Below, one piece after another: positions 8,583-16,929 of a stretch of 64,000 nt of DNA. Numbering within the stretch: position 1 is the stretch's first letter; each line of letters starts with the position of its first letter. The DNA comes from Streptomyces sp. B93 (GTDB lineage Bacteria; Actinomycetota; Actinomycetes; Streptomycetales; Streptomycetaceae), in contig NZ_JAGPXL010000010.1 of assembly GCF_018070565.1 (NCBI RefSeq), positions 1-64,000 on the forward strand, written 5' to 3'. The translations under genes were made by a program, and so were the position numbers. A model generated the notes under the pieces. That model was not told the DNA's origin, did no database searches, and worked only from the letters and a program-made list of their open reading frames with translations.

Positions 8583-9539
8583 ATGCCCGCGAAGGGTAAG
8601 CACCGCCGTCCCAAGTCCCTGCGCATCGCGCGCTCCATCGCCGTCGCCGGTACCGGTGGCGCCGCGCTCGCGCTGCCCCTGATGGGCGCCGCCAACGCCA
8701 ACGCCGCCACCCCGCAGTCGGTCACCGAAAAGGCCGTCCAGTCCGCCCCGGTGGTACAGAAGTCGGCCGCCGAGAAGAAGTCCACCGCCAAGAAGGCGAC
8801 CGTCCGGACGTATTCGGTGCGGGCCGGTGACTACCTGTCGAAGATCGCCGACGAGCAGAACGTCAGCGGTGGCTGGAAGAAGCTCTACGCGGACAACCGC
8901 GAGGCCGTCGGCTCCGACCCCTCGCTGATCCACCCCGGTCTGAAGCTCACCCTCGGCCAGAAGGCCGCCACCGGGAACAAGGCGGCCAAGCCCGCCGCCC
9001 CGAAGGCCACCCAGCCGTCGAAGTCCTCCGAGACCACCCGGTCCTCCGGGTCCGCCGAGTCCTCCTCGAAGAGCGAGGCCTCCACCGGCACGTCGACGAC
9101 CGGCCAGTCCGCCGCGACCGCCGCCCCCAGCGGCTACAGCGCGCCCGTGTCCGGCGCCTCCGTCGGCACCGGCTACAAGGTGTCGGGCAGCATGTGGTCC
9201 AGCGGCTACCACACCGGCGTCGACTTCGCCGCCACGACCGGCACCCCGCTCCAGGCCGTCGGCCCGGGCACCGTGGTCTCCGCCGGCTGGGCCGGCGCGT
9301 ACGGCAACCAGGTCGTCATCAAGCTCAACGACGGCTACTACGCCCAGTACGCCCACCTGTCCTCGCTGTCCGTCTCCAGCGGCCAGACCGTGACCGGTGG
9401 TCAGCAGATCGGTCTGTCGGGCTCCACCGGCAACTCGACCGGCCCGCACCTGCACTTCGAGATCCGCACCACCCCCGACTACGGCTCCGACATCGACCCG
9501 GTGGCCTACCTCCGCTCGCACGGCGTCTCCATCGGCTGA
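8583..9539 (+). CDS. Secreted LysM and M23 peptidoglycan endopeptidase
   Basis: A 318-residue precursor. A Lys/Arg-rich N-terminus and a hydrophobic Ala/Leu segment ending ANANAA (about residues 1-40) form a signal peptide. A LysM domain (about 78-125, beginning TYSVRAGDYLSKIA) binds the wall, and a Ser/Thr/Ala-rich linker follows. The C-terminal M23 metallopeptidase shows the zinc ligands in HTGVDFAA and HLHFE. It cleaves peptidoglycan cross-bridges during growth or germination. The ATG at 8583 directly follows the GGAGAGG site; an earlier in-frame ATG at 8517 lies inside the riboswitch and is rejected. It is controlled by the c-di-AMP riboswitch and resembles the Swl-type wall hydrolases of S. 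coelicolor. Confidence 0.93.
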   Translation: MPAKGKHRRPKSLRIARSIAVAGTGGAALALPLMGAANANAATPQSVTEKAVQSAPVVQKSAAEKKSTAKKATVRTYSVRAGDYLSKIADEQNVSGGWKKLYADNREAVGSDPSLIHPGLKLTLGQKAATGNKAAKPAAPKATQPSKSSETTRSSGSAESSSKSEASTGTSTTGQSAATAAPSGYSAPVSGASVGTGYKVSGSMWSSGYHTGVDFAATTGTPLQAVGPGTVVSAGWAGAYGNQVVIKLNDGYYAQYAHLSSLSVSSGQTVTGGQQIGLSGSTGNSTGPHLHFEIRTTPDYGSDIDPVAYLRSHGVSIG

Positions 9540-9558
9540 CGCCCGCCGCGCACCCGCC

Positions 9559-9592
9559 GAAGGCCGGACCCGGATTCCCGGGCCCGGCCTTC
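9559..9592 (+). terminator. Strong hairpin terminator after the peptidase gene
   Basis: GAAGGCCGG at 9559 pairs with CCGGCCTTC at 9584. Further inner pairing of ACCCGG with CCGGG around a short loop extends the stem. It begins 20 bases after the stop and ends the riboswitch-peptidase transcript. Confidence 0.8.
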
Positions 9593-9654
9593 GGGTTATT
9601 CCGCAGTTGACCAAGGTTTGACAAGTGGCTTATCTCACCGCCCGTCAACCCTTG

Positions 9655-9670
9655 CCTACGGTCGCGTAGG
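9655..9670. promoter_or_regulatory. Palindrome CCTACG-N4-CGTAGG upstream of the SGNH hydrolase gene
   Basis: A perfect 6-base inverted repeat with a 4-base spacer sits 30 bases before the GTG start of the hydrolase at 9700, within a TTGAC-rich AT-richer segment (9605-9680). The position fits an operator; the cognate regulator is unknown. Confidence 0.45.
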
Positions 9671-9699
9671 TCACATTCGACGGGGAAAGATGGGCCGAT

Positions 9700-10518
9700 G
9701 TGGCAGACGATTCGAAGAATGACAGCAGATCAGTGATCGGGTCGTACGTGGCGGTGGGGGACAGCTTCACCGAGGGCGTCGGCGACCCCGGCCCCGACGG
9801 GGCGTTCGTCGGCTGGGCCGACCGGTTCGCCGTGCTGCTCGCCGACCGGCGGCCCGAGGGCGACTTCCACTACACCAACCTCGCCGTCCGCGGGAAACTC
9901 CTCGACCAGATCGTGGCCGACCAGGTGCCCAGGGCCCTCGAACTCGCCCCGGACCTGGTGTCCTTCTGCGCGGGCGGCAACGACATCATCCGGCCGGGCA
10001 CCGACCCGGACGAGGTGGCCGAACGCTTCGAGAGAGCCGTCGCCCGGCTCACCGCCGTCGCGGGCACGGTCATGGTGACCACCGGCTTCGACACCCGGGG
10101 CGTCCCCGTCCTCAAGCACCTGCGCGGCAAGATCGCCACCTACAACGGGCATGTGCGTGCCATCGCCGACCGGTACGGCTGCCCCGTCCTCGACCTGTGG
10201 TCGCTGCGCACCGTCCAGGACCGCCGGGCCTGGGACCACGACCGGCTGCACCTCTCGCCCGAGGGGCACACGCGCGTGGCACTGCGCGCGGGCCAGGTGC
10301 TGGGCCTGAGGGTCCCGGCCGACCCGGACCAGCCGTGGCCGCCGCTGCCGCCGCGCGGCACCCTGGAGGTCCGCCGGGACGACGTCCACTGGGCGCGCGA
10401 GTACCTGGTGCCGTGGATCGGCCGCCGTCTGCGGGGCGAGTCCTCCGGCGACCACGTCACGGCCAAGGGCGCGCTCTCCACGGACGACATCAGGTCCCGG
10501 ATCGCGTCGGTGGCGTGA
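9700..10518 (+). CDS. SGNH/GDSL-family hydrolase
   Basis: A 272-residue protein with all SGNH blocks: AVGDSFTEGVGD (catalytic Ser, about residue 22), the Gly-containing NLAVRGK, AGGNDI (Asn), and DRLHLSPEGH near residue 180 (catalytic Asp and His). It belongs to the esterase/lipase superfamily acting on acyl or acetyl esters. No signal peptide is seen, so it is probably cytoplasmic. The GTG start at 9700 follows a GGGGAAAG element. The C-terminal ~70 residues extend beyond the SGNH core and include a Trp/Arg-rich region. The gene converges on the TetR gene, with only 12 bases between stops. The substrate is unknown. Confidence 0.88.
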   Translation: MADDSKNDSRSVIGSYVAVGDSFTEGVGDPGPDGAFVGWADRFAVLLADRRPEGDFHYTNLAVRGKLLDQIVADQVPRALELAPDLVSFCAGGNDIIRPGTDPDEVAERFERAVARLTAVAGTVMVTTGFDTRGVPVLKHLRGKIATYNGHVRAIADRYGCPVLDLWSLRTVQDRRAWDHDRLHLSPEGHTRVALRAGQVLGLRVPADPDQPWPPLPPRGTLEVRRDDVHWAREYLVPWIGRRLRGESSGDHVTAKGALSTDDIRSRIASVA

Positions 10519-10530
10519 GGGGGGAAGCCC

Positions 10531-11148
10531 TCAGGTCTCCGCCTCCGCCTCCAGGCCCAGCTCCCGCGCGAGTGCCTCGTCCACCCAACCCTGGGCACGC
10601 GCGCGGGAGACGGCACCCGGGTACGACGTCAGCTGCACCGCGAGCCCGTCGAGCAGGGCGGTCAGGCGCAGGGCCGTGGCGGCGGGGTCGGGGCACCGGA
10701 ACTCGCCCGCGGCCACGCCCTCGGCGATGACCTCGGCGAGAGCCGCCTTCCACCGCTGGTCCAGGTCACGGGTGACCTCCAGCAGGGCGGGCTCGCGCGG
10801 CGCCGCCGCCCAGCCCTCGATCCACAGCCGCCAGCCCTTGGCCTGACCGGTGGGCGCGTACCAGCGCACGGCCGCGCGCAGCCGTCGTAGCGCCGTGGTG
10901 CGGCGGCCGAGCAGCTTGCGCAGATGGGCGAGGTCGTCCTCGGCGGCGTGCGCGAAGGCGGCGGCGACCAGCTTCTCCTTGGAGGAGAAGTGGTAGAGGA
11001 CCAGCGCGTTGCTCACCCCGAGGGCCGCCGCCACATCGGCGATCCGGACCGCCGCGACCCCTCGCGCCTCGATCTGCTCCACGGCGGCCCGCAGCAGCTC
11101 AGCCCGCCGCTCGGCCACACTCAACCGCACTCTCGCCACGCGGATCAC
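10531..11148 (-). CDS. TetR-family transcriptional regulator
   Basis: A 205-residue protein with an N-terminal TetR helix-turn-helix: RRAELLRAAVEQIEARG, then IADVAAALGVSNALVLYHFSSKEKL at about residues 35-60. An all-helical ligand-binding domain follows. It lies 25 bases downstream of the GLFV dehydrogenase gene on the same strand and probably shares its transcript. The palindrome at 12421-12440, in the promoter region upstream of the dehydrogenase, is the likely operator, so this protein is a plausible repressor of its own operon and perhaps of the divergent hydrolase gene. The ligand is unknown; an amino acid or its keto acid is a guess. Confidence 0.88.
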   Translation of the reverse strand: MIRVARVRLSVAERRAELLRAAVEQIEARGVAAVRIADVAAALGVSNALVLYHFSSKEKLVAAAFAHAAEDDLAHLRKLLGRRTTALRRLRAAVRWYAPTGQAKGWRLWIEGWAAAPREPALLEVTRDLDQRWKAALAEVIAEGVAAGEFRCPDPAATALRLTALLDGLAVQLTSYPGAVSRARAQGWVDEALARELGLEAEAET

Positions 11149-11173
11149 CCTAGCCGTGGGCCCGTACCCCCCG

Positions 11174-12358
11174 TCAGCCGTACCAGCCGAAGCGCTCCGC
11201 GATCACAGGCAGCCGGTCGGCCGCGAGGGCGTGGGCGGCGGTGCGCGGAGTGGTGCCGTCGGCGGCGGCGCGCGCGAGCATCGTGTCGACCAGGGTGCGC
11301 ATGGCCCGGCGGATGTGGGCGAAGGCCTCGGCGGCGTCGGGGCCGACGTCGCCGAACAGGGTCCACCACCACCAGGCGTTGGTGCCGGAGTTGACCACCA
11401 CGTCCGGCAGCACCGTCACCCCGCGCGCGGTCAGCAGCCGCTCCGCCTCGGGCAGCACGGGCATGTTGGCGGCCTCGACGATCCAGCGGGCTCTGACGCG
11501 GTCCTGGTTGGCGGTGTCGATGACGTACGAGGCCGCCGCGGGCACCAGGACCTCCGCCTCGGCGGACAGCCAGGCGTCGCCCGGCAGTTCCCGGTCGCCG
11601 GGGCGCAGCGCGGCCCGGTCCACGGTGCCGTGGACGTCCCGCGCGGCGAGCAGCGCCTCCACGTCGAGCCCCGCCGGGTTGGCGATCGTGCCCTTGATGT
11701 CGGCGACGGCGACGACGGTCAGCCCCGCCCGCGCCAGGAACCGGGCGGTGGCGCCGCCCATGGTGCCCAGGCCCTGCACCGCGACCCGGGTCCCCTGGTA
11801 CGGCACCCCGGACCGGTCCAGCGCCGCCAGCACGGATTCGGCCACGCCGCAGCCGCCCGCCAGCTCGTCCAGACCGATGCCGTCCACCTCCACGGCGAAG
11901 GCGTCGGCGAGCCGTCGCCGGGCGGCCGTCTCGTCGTCGAGCAGCGGGTACACGGCCTGCACCGAGGAGACCAGCCCCACCTCGGCCACGGCCCGGTCCA
12001 CGAGGTCCTGGCCGAGACCGAGGTCCTCCCCGGTGGTCCAGCAGCTCTCCACGTACGGCCGCACCGCCCGCAGGTAACGCACCAGCAGCCCGTACGCCGC
12101 CGGGTCGCGGGGGTCGCAGTCGATGCCGCCCTTGGCGCCGCCGAGCGGTATGTAGCGGCCCTGGGGGTCGTAGTGCAGCGCTTCTTTCATGGTCATGCCA
12201 CGGGCGAGCCCGGTGACCTCGTCGAGCGTGCAGCCGTCGCGCATCCGCAGTCCCCCGCTGGCCACGCCCCGCACCAGCCGGTCGACGACGAGGAAGCCCT
12301 GCCGTCCGGTGACGTGGTCGGTCCAGGTGAGGGAGAGCAGGGGGGCCGGGGTCGGCAT
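11174..12358 (-). CDS. Glu/Leu/Phe/Val (GLFV) family amino-acid dehydrogenase
   Basis: A 394-residue NAD(P)-dependent oxidative deaminase. The substrate-binding Gly-rich motif with catalytic Lys, PLGGAKGGID, is near residue 94, and the Rossmann motif VQGLGTMGG is near residue 190. Length and the compact N-terminal domain favour the leucine/valine/phenylalanine dehydrogenase branch rather than hexameric glutamate dehydrogenase, but the exact substrate is not certain. The enzyme interconverts a branched or aromatic amino acid with its 2-oxo acid and ammonia. The ATG follows an AGGAG site. It is first of two genes with the TetR gene downstream. Confidence 0.85.
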   Translation of the reverse strand: MPTPAPLLSLTWTDHVTGRQGFLVVDRLVRGVASGGLRMRDGCTLDEVTGLARGMTMKEALHYDPQGRYIPLGGAKGGIDCDPRDPAAYGLLVRYLRAVRPYVESCWTTGEDLGLGQDLVDRAVAEVGLVSSVQAVYPLLDDETAARRRLADAFAVEVDGIGLDELAGGCGVAESVLAALDRSGVPYQGTRVAVQGLGTMGGATARFLARAGLTVVAVADIKGTIANPAGLDVEALLAARDVHGTVDRAALRPGDRELPGDAWLSAEAEVLVPAAASYVIDTANQDRVRARWIVEAANMPVLPEAERLLTARGVTVLPDVVVNSGTNAWWWWTLFGDVGPDAAEAFAHIRRAMRTLVDTMLARAAADGTTPRTAAHALAADRLPVIAERFGWYG

Positions 12359-12420
12359 GCGGGCTCCTGGGGGGTGGCTCGCGGGGGCCGTGGGCCGCCT
12401 CGGGCCCGGCCCCGCTGGAT

Positions 12421-12440
12421 TACTGAACAGCGGGTCAGTA
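12421..12440. promoter_or_regulatory. TetR-type operator palindrome
   Basis: TACTGAACAGCGGGTCAGTA is a 20-base imperfect palindrome (TACTGA arms perfect). It lies 62 bases upstream of the GLFV dehydrogenase start and 84 bases upstream of the divergent hydrolase start. Size and symmetry are typical for TetR-family sites, and the downstream TetR gene is the obvious candidate binder. Confidence 0.65.
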
Positions 12441-12524
12441 TCGGGATGCTTTCGCGGTCATGTCAACGCGGCTCGCACGGGCCGACCATAATGGGAAGTC
12501 TCACCGACTCCACCTGGAGGTACC

Positions 12525-13751
12525 GTGGCCGGTTCCCGTTCCCTGCGCTCCGGGCTCCGCTCGCTGCGGCCCGTGGCCTTCGGCGCGGACCCCAGCGGTG
12601 AGCGCCTGGCGCGCATCCGCAGATCACCGCACTTCAAGGACGGCGTCTTCCAGAACCCCGGCCCGCCCACCCGGATGCGGCCGTCCGGCTCGGCGCTGGA
12701 ATTCGCCAAGATCTTCTTCGACAAGGAGGAGCGGTCCCGCCGTTCCCCGACCGGCGACATCCCGGTGCACGGCACCACGCTCGCCGACATCGCCCGGCCG
12801 CCCGCCACCGGACTGCGGCTGACCTGGATGGGCCACTCCAGCGTCCTCGCGGAGATCGACGGGCAGCGGGTGCTGTTCGACCCGGTGTGGGGCGAGCGCT
12901 GCTCACCGTTCCCGTTCGCCGGGCCCCGGCGGCTGCACCCCGCACCGCTGCCGCTGGCGGCGCTCGGCCCGGTGGACGTCGTCGTCATCTCGCACGACCA
13001 CTACGACCACCTGGACCTGCCCACCATCAAGGCCCTGGCGGACACCGACACCGTCTTCGCCGTGCCGCTCGGCGTCGGCGCGCACCTGGAGCGCTGGGGC
13101 GTCTCCGCGGACCGGCTGCGGGAGCTGGACTGGCACGAGGAGACCCGGGTCGGCTCCCTCACCCTGACCGCCACCCCGGCCCGCCACTTCTGCGGCCGCG
13201 GTCTGCGCAACACCCAGCACACCCTGTGGGCGTCCTGGGTCGTCGCGGGCGAGCGGCACCGCGTCTACCACAGCGGTGACACCGGCTACTTCGACGGCTT
13301 CAAGGAGATAGGCGCCGCGCACGGCCCGTTCGACGCCACGATGATCCAGCTGGGCGCGTACAGCGACTACTGGCCCAAGGGCCGGGCGGCGGACGAGGGC
13401 CCGGAACCGGGCTCCTGGCCCGACATCCACATGAACCCCGCCCAGGCCGTCCAGAGCCACCTGGACCTCCAGCGGGGACGGCCCGGCGGCGCCCTGCTGC
13501 CCATCCACTGGGGCACCTTCAACCTCTCCCTGCACCCCTGGGCGGAGCCGGGCGAGTGGACGCTGGCCGCCGCCGAGGCGGTCGGGCAGGCCCTCGCGCT
13601 GCCCGTCCCGGGCCAGCCGTTCGAGCCCGCCGGGGACCTTCCCGTACGGCCCTGGTGGCGGGACGTCTCCCGGCGGCTCACCCGCGCCTGGCCGGTGCCG
13701 GAGACGGAGCCGGAAACCGCCCGCGGACTCGACCTGGTCGGCGAGGACTGA
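12525..13751 (+). CDS. Metallo-beta-lactamase-fold hydrolase (NAPE-PLD/UlaG-like)
   Basis: A 408-residue protein. The metal-binding HDHYDHLD motif is near residue 158. The TWMGHSS and VYHSGDTGYF blocks and the HWGTFNL block toward the C-terminus match the MBL subgroup related to N-acyl-phosphatidylethanolamine phospholipase D and UlaG lactonase. A GGAGG site precedes the GTG start by five bases. The N-terminal ~95 residues (RIRRSPHFKDGVFQNP) are also typical of NAPE-PLD-like proteins, so a phosphodiesterase acting on lipids is possible but unproven. It diverges from the GLFV dehydrogenase, sharing the intergenic operator, and converges on the SpoIIE-like phosphatase. Confidence 0.85.
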   Translation: MAGSRSLRSGLRSLRPVAFGADPSGERLARIRRSPHFKDGVFQNPGPPTRMRPSGSALEFAKIFFDKEERSRRSPTGDIPVHGTTLADIARPPATGLRLTWMGHSSVLAEIDGQRVLFDPVWGERCSPFPFAGPRRLHPAPLPLAALGPVDVVVISHDHYDHLDLPTIKALADTDTVFAVPLGVGAHLERWGVSADRLRELDWHEETRVGSLTLTATPARHFCGRGLRNTQHTLWASWVVAGERHRVYHSGDTGYFDGFKEIGAAHGPFDATMIQLGAYSDYWPKGRAADEGPEPGSWPDIHMNPAQAVQSHLDLQRGRPGGALLPIHWGTFNLSLHPWAEPGEWTLAAAEAVGQALALPVPGQPFEPAGDLPVRPWWRDVSRRLTRAWPVPETEPETARGLDLVGED

Positions 13752-13772
13752 CCCGGCCGCAGCGGGCGCCGC

Positions 13773-15365
13773 TCACAGCTTGAGCGTGAACCAGGTCGTC
13801 TTCCCCTCGTCGGTCGGCTGGACGCCCCAGCCCGCCGCGAGGGCGCGCACCAGCAGCAGGCCCCGCCCCGACTCGGCGTCCTTCGCGGCCAGCCGGGGCC
13901 GCGGCAGGTGCGGGCTGCGGTCGCCGACCTCCACCGTCAGCTCGGTGAGGGTCCGGCAGACCCGCAGGGTGACGGGCCCCTCGCCGTGCCGTACGGCGTT
14001 GGTCAGCAGCTCCGAGAGCAGCAGCAGGGCGTCGTCCGCGCGCGCCGCGCACTCCCAGGAGCACAGCGTCTTCTGGAGGAAGGCCCGCCCCTCGGGCACC
14101 GCGGCCGGCACCGCGGGCAGATCGGTGACGGCGCAGTCGACCGGGGCCGCCGGGAGCTGGGCCAGCAGCAGCGTGACGTCGTCGTTGTGGCTCTCGGCGT
14201 CGGGCACCATCCCGGCGAGCACATGGTCGGCGACCGCCTCCAGCCGGGGGGTCGCGGTCCGGGTGAAGAACTCGTCGAGGACACCGGTGAGTTCACCGAT
14301 CCGCTCCTCGATGTCGCTGCCCGGCGTCTCGATGAGCCCGTCCGTGTAGAGCACCAGCGTCGCCCCCGGCGGCACCTCGGCGCGGGACTGCTCGTAGAGG
14401 ACGTCACCGACGCCGAGCGGCGCGTTCACCGGCGCGTCGAGCCGGTCGACCCGGCCGCCCGGACCCGCCACCAGGGTCGGCAGATGACCGGCGGAGCAGA
14501 CCGTCACCGTGCCGGTGTCCGGGGCGATCACCAGATAGCAGCAGGTCACGAGCTGGTCGGGCACGTCCAGGTCGGCGACACAGGTGTCCAGCGCCTGCAT
14601 CAGCTGCCGGGGCTGCATCCCGGTCTTCGCCAGCGCGTGCGCCGCCGACCGCAGCTGCCCCATGACGGCGGCGGCCTCCAGACCGCGGCCCATCACATCG
14701 CCGATGAGGACACCCACCCGGCCCGCGCCCAGCGGCACCAGGTCGAACCAGTCGCCGCCCACGCCCGCGCCCTGGGTGGCGGGCCGGTAGCGGCTGGCCG
14801 TCGCCAGCCCGGGGATCGACGGCGGGGTGCCCATGAGGCTGCGTTGCAGGGTGAGCGCGATGTGCCGCTGCTGCTCGTAGAGCGCGGTGAGTTCGGCCTC
14901 CGCGGCCTTGCGGTCGCTGACGTCCCGGACGGCGGCCGACAGCAGCAGGCCGTCCGAGGTCTCCAGCGGGCTGAGACTGATCTCCACCGGGAACTCGGTG
15001 CCGTCCTTGCGCACCCCGTGCAGTTCCAGACCGGCGCCCATCGGGCGGACCTGCCGGTTGGCGGCGTAGCCCTCCCGGTGCCGGGTGTGGTGGGCGCGGA
15101 AGCGCCGGGGCACGAGCAGCTCCACCGGGTGCCCGAGCAACTCCTCGCGGCGGAAGCCGAAGAGGGCCTCCGTCTGGGCGTTGACGAGTCTGATCGTGCC
15201 GGTGTCGTCGACGATGACCATGGCGTCCGGCGCCGCCTCCAGCAGGCCGCGGAAGCGCTCCTCGGCGACCGACGGGCCCCCGCCCCGCCGTGCCTCGGCG
15301 CACCGGCAGCCCTCCAGGGCCACGTCACTGTCCGGACTGGTCGGCTTCTGATCCAAGACGCTCAC
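13773..15365 (-). CDS. PAS - PP2C (SpoIIE) phosphatase - anti-sigma kinase-like protein
   Basis: A 530-residue signalling protein. Order: PAS domain (about 35-155, with ERFRGLLEAAPDAMVIVDDTG), a short coiled-coil-like linker, a SpoIIE-type PP2C phosphatase (about 190-395, with GGDWFDLVPL, IGDVMGRGLEAA and YTDGLIETPG giving the metal-binding Asp residues), then a C-terminal HATPase_c domain of anti-sigma type (about 420-530, LLSELLTNAVRHGEG). Streptomyces use such fusions in partner-switching, dephosphorylating STAS anti-anti-sigma factors and binding them or sigma factors. The STAS protein at 22633 is a conceivable partner by proximity only. The GTG start is preceded by AAGGGGGG. Confidence 0.9.
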   Translation of the reverse strand: MSVLDQKPTSPDSDVALEGCRCAEARRGGGPSVAEERFRGLLEAAPDAMVIVDDTGTIRLVNAQTEALFGFRREELLGHPVELLVPRRFRAHHTRHREGYAANRQVRPMGAGLELHGVRKDGTEFPVEISLSPLETSDGLLLSAAVRDVSDRKAAEAELTALYEQQRHIALTLQRSLMGTPPSIPGLATASRYRPATQGAGVGGDWFDLVPLGAGRVGVLIGDVMGRGLEAAAVMGQLRSAAHALAKTGMQPRQLMQALDTCVADLDVPDQLVTCCYLVIAPDTGTVTVCSAGHLPTLVAGPGGRVDRLDAPVNAPLGVGDVLYEQSRAEVPPGATLVLYTDGLIETPGSDIEERIGELTGVLDEFFTRTATPRLEAVADHVLAGMVPDAESHNDDVTLLLAQLPAAPVDCAVTDLPAVPAAVPEGRAFLQKTLCSWECAARADDALLLLSELLTNAVRHGEGPVTLRVCRTLTELTVEVGDRSPHLPRPRLAAKDAESGRGLLLVRALAAGWGVQPTDEGKTTWFTLKL

Positions 15366-15548
15366 GTCCGAGCCCCCCTTGTGTACCGGTCGCGGCCATC
15401 ACAGCGCAGCCGGGCCGTGACCACCCGTACATGTCGGCTTCTGTCCGGGCTCTGGCCGAAGCGTTACGCATACGGCCGGTCCTGACCGTCCGCCCGGGCA
15501 CGGACGGACGGGGCCCGGCGGACAGTGCCCGACCGGGACCCCGCGAGG

Positions 15549-15562
15549 GGGCCACTCGGCCC
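15549..15562. promoter_or_regulatory. DosR/DevR-like palindrome upstream of the Crp-like gene
   Basis: GGGCCACTCGGCCC is a GGGCC-N4-GGCCC palindrome, 95 bases before the ATG at 15658. It is the first of the boxes repeated in front of almost every transcription unit of the 15.6-30.5 kb island. The rest of the 15366-15657 gap shows no gene. Confidence 0.5.
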
Positions 15563-15657
15563 AAGCCGTCCGCGCCCGCGCGGCCGAACCTGGAGACAGG
15601 GGCCCGGCGGTCGTGCCCCTCCGGCGGAACCGTCGGCCCGCGTGAGGAGGCGAAGCC

Positions 15658-16122
15658 ATGACGACCACGATCACGCCCCGACTCACCAGGACGCTGCCCA
15701 CCGAGTACCGGGGGCGGCTGATGAGCGCCGCCCGCGAGGTGGACATCCCGCCGGGGACCCGCCTCTTCGAGGAGGGCGCCCGCGCCGACCACTTCTGGAT
15801 CGTGCGCTCCGGCACCGTCGCCCTCGACGTCCGGGTGCCCGGCCGCCGTCCGGTCGTCGTGGAGACCGTCGGCTTCGGTGAACTCGTCGGCTGGTCCTGG
15901 CTGTTCGCGCCCTACCTGTGGCAGCTCGGCGCCCAGGCCGTGGGCCCGGTGCGCGCCTACGAGTTCGACGCCGGGGCCGCCCGGCGCATGTGCGCCGTCG
16001 ACCCCGCCATGGGAGAGGCGGTGGCCCTCTGGATCGGCCGGGTCCTCGCCCACCGGCTCGCCTCGACCCGCACCCGGCTGCTCGACCTCTACGCCCCCTA
16101 CGGCAGCGGCGTACCGGGCTGA
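15658..16122 (+). CDS. Cyclic-nucleotide-binding (Crp-like) domain protein without HTH
   Basis: A 154-residue protein made almost wholly of one cNMP-binding beta-roll: FEEGARADHFWIVRSGTVAL and VVETVGFGELVGWSWLF correspond to the conserved Gly-rich turns, followed by the C-helix. Unlike Crp/Fnr regulators it stops before any DNA-binding helix-turn-helix, so it is a stand-alone sensor or adaptor. A strong GAGGAGG site precedes the ATG. It opens the anoxia/dormancy-type island. I recall a similar gene in the S. coelicolor SCO0160s region within the OsdR regulon, but this is synteny memory, not a search. Confidence 0.8.
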   Translation: MTTTITPRLTRTLPTEYRGRLMSAAREVDIPPGTRLFEEGARADHFWIVRSGTVALDVRVPGRRPVVVETVGFGELVGWSWLFAPYLWQLGAQAVGPVRAYEFDAGAARRMCAVDPAMGEAVALWIGRVLAHRLASTRTRLLDLYAPYGSGVPG

Positions 16123-16168
16123 CGCGGCCCGCCTTCCCCCCGTACGAGCCCTACGCCCTGGAGGAACC

Positions 16169-16228
16169 ATGCACGGCCTGTCGCGTCCAGCGAGCGACCC
16201 CACCCCCGGTCCGCCCCGGACCGCGTGA
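16169..16228 (+). CDS. Possible 19-residue leader peptide
   Basis: A short ORF (MHGLSRPASDPTPGPPRTA) has an excellent ribosome site, CTGGAGGAACC, directly before its ATG. It ends 21 bases before the start of the next gene. It sits between the Crp-like gene and the Rv1733c-like membrane protein and could couple their translation. It has no recognisable family, and its length makes chance occurrence possible. Confidence 0.3.
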   Translation: MHGLSRPASDPTPGPPRTA

Positions 16229-16249
16229 GCGGAGAAGGGGGGCTCGGCC

Positions 16250-16849
16250 ATGGAAGAGGAACGTCCCACCAGGGTCAGACGGCGGTGGCTGTGGCGGTGG
16301 CGGAGCAATCCGCTGCGGCGCCCCTGCGACCGCAGGGAGGCCTGGTTCGTGCTGGCCGTCTGGGCGTTCGCCCTGCTGGGCGGCGTGTGCACCGGCTGGG
16401 TGGCGCAGACCGCCACGGCGGACAGCCTCACCGCCAGCCGCTCGGCGGCGGTGCCCGTGTCGGCCGTCGTCACCGAGATACCGCTCGGCGACACCGAGGG
16501 GAAGACCACCGTCGAGTCCTACGGCGACCGGGCCTGGGCCGAGGTGCGCTGGACCAGCGACGGCACCCCCCACACCGGGACCGCGTGGATCGACGCCGAG
16601 ACCACCGTGGGCGCCTCGGTCACCGTGTGGACCGACGGCAAGGGCAAGGTGATCCCCGAGCCCGCCGACCACGGCCAGATCCAGCGGCAGGCGGTCCTGC
16701 TCGGCGTCCTGTCCGGGCTCGCCGTCGCGGCGCTGGCCGTCGCGGGTGGCCGTCTGGTGCGGCAGGGCATGGAGAACCGGTGCGTGGCCCGCTGGGAGGC
16801 GGAGTGGGCGCTGGTCGAGCCGCAGTGGCGCAAGCGGATGCTCGGCTGA
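16250..16849 (+). CDS. Rv1733c-like membrane protein
   Basis: A 199-residue protein with a basic Trp/Arg-rich N-terminus (RRRWLWRWRSNPLRRPCDRREAW), a transmembrane helix at about residues 30-50, an extracytoplasmic beta-rich domain (about 55-135, containing ARVRWT-like and TGTAWIDA elements), and a second membrane helix at about 143-163 before a basic cytoplasmic tail. This architecture and the tail VARWEAEWALVEPQWRKR match the actinobacterial Rv1733c family. The M. tuberculosis member belongs to the DosR dormancy regulon (established knowledge). The biochemical role is unknown. The genomic setting among other dormancy-type genes supports the assignment. Confidence 0.8.
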   Translation: MEEERPTRVRRRWLWRWRSNPLRRPCDRREAWFVLAVWAFALLGGVCTGWVAQTATADSLTASRSAAVPVSAVVTEIPLGDTEGKTTVESYGDRAWAEVRWTSDGTPHTGTAWIDAETTVGASVTVWTDGKGKVIPEPADHGQIQRQAVLLGVLSGLAVAALAVAGGRLVRQGMENRCVARWEAEWALVEPQWRKRMLG

Positions 16850-16857
16850 TACGCGGG

Positions 16858-16912
16858 GGACGCCTTCAGGGACCGCCCGGCCACCACGGCCGTACGGTCC
16901 CTGAAGGCGTCC
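16858..16912. terminator. Perfect 18-bp bidirectional terminator
   Basis: The left arm, starting GGACGCCTTCAGGG at 16858, and the right arm, ending CCCTGAAGGCGTCC at 16912, pair perfectly over 18 bases around a 19-base loop. It lies between two convergent genes (membrane protein and CBS-BON protein) and should serve both strands. Confidence 0.85.
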
Positions 16913-16929
16913 GGGACTGTCGGTGACGG

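Noticed and set aside
11009..12601. 530-codon forward open frame opposite the GLFV dehydrogenase and TetR genes
   Set aside because: Antisense to genes with clear catalytic and HTH motifs; composition Gly/Arg/His-rich with no domain.
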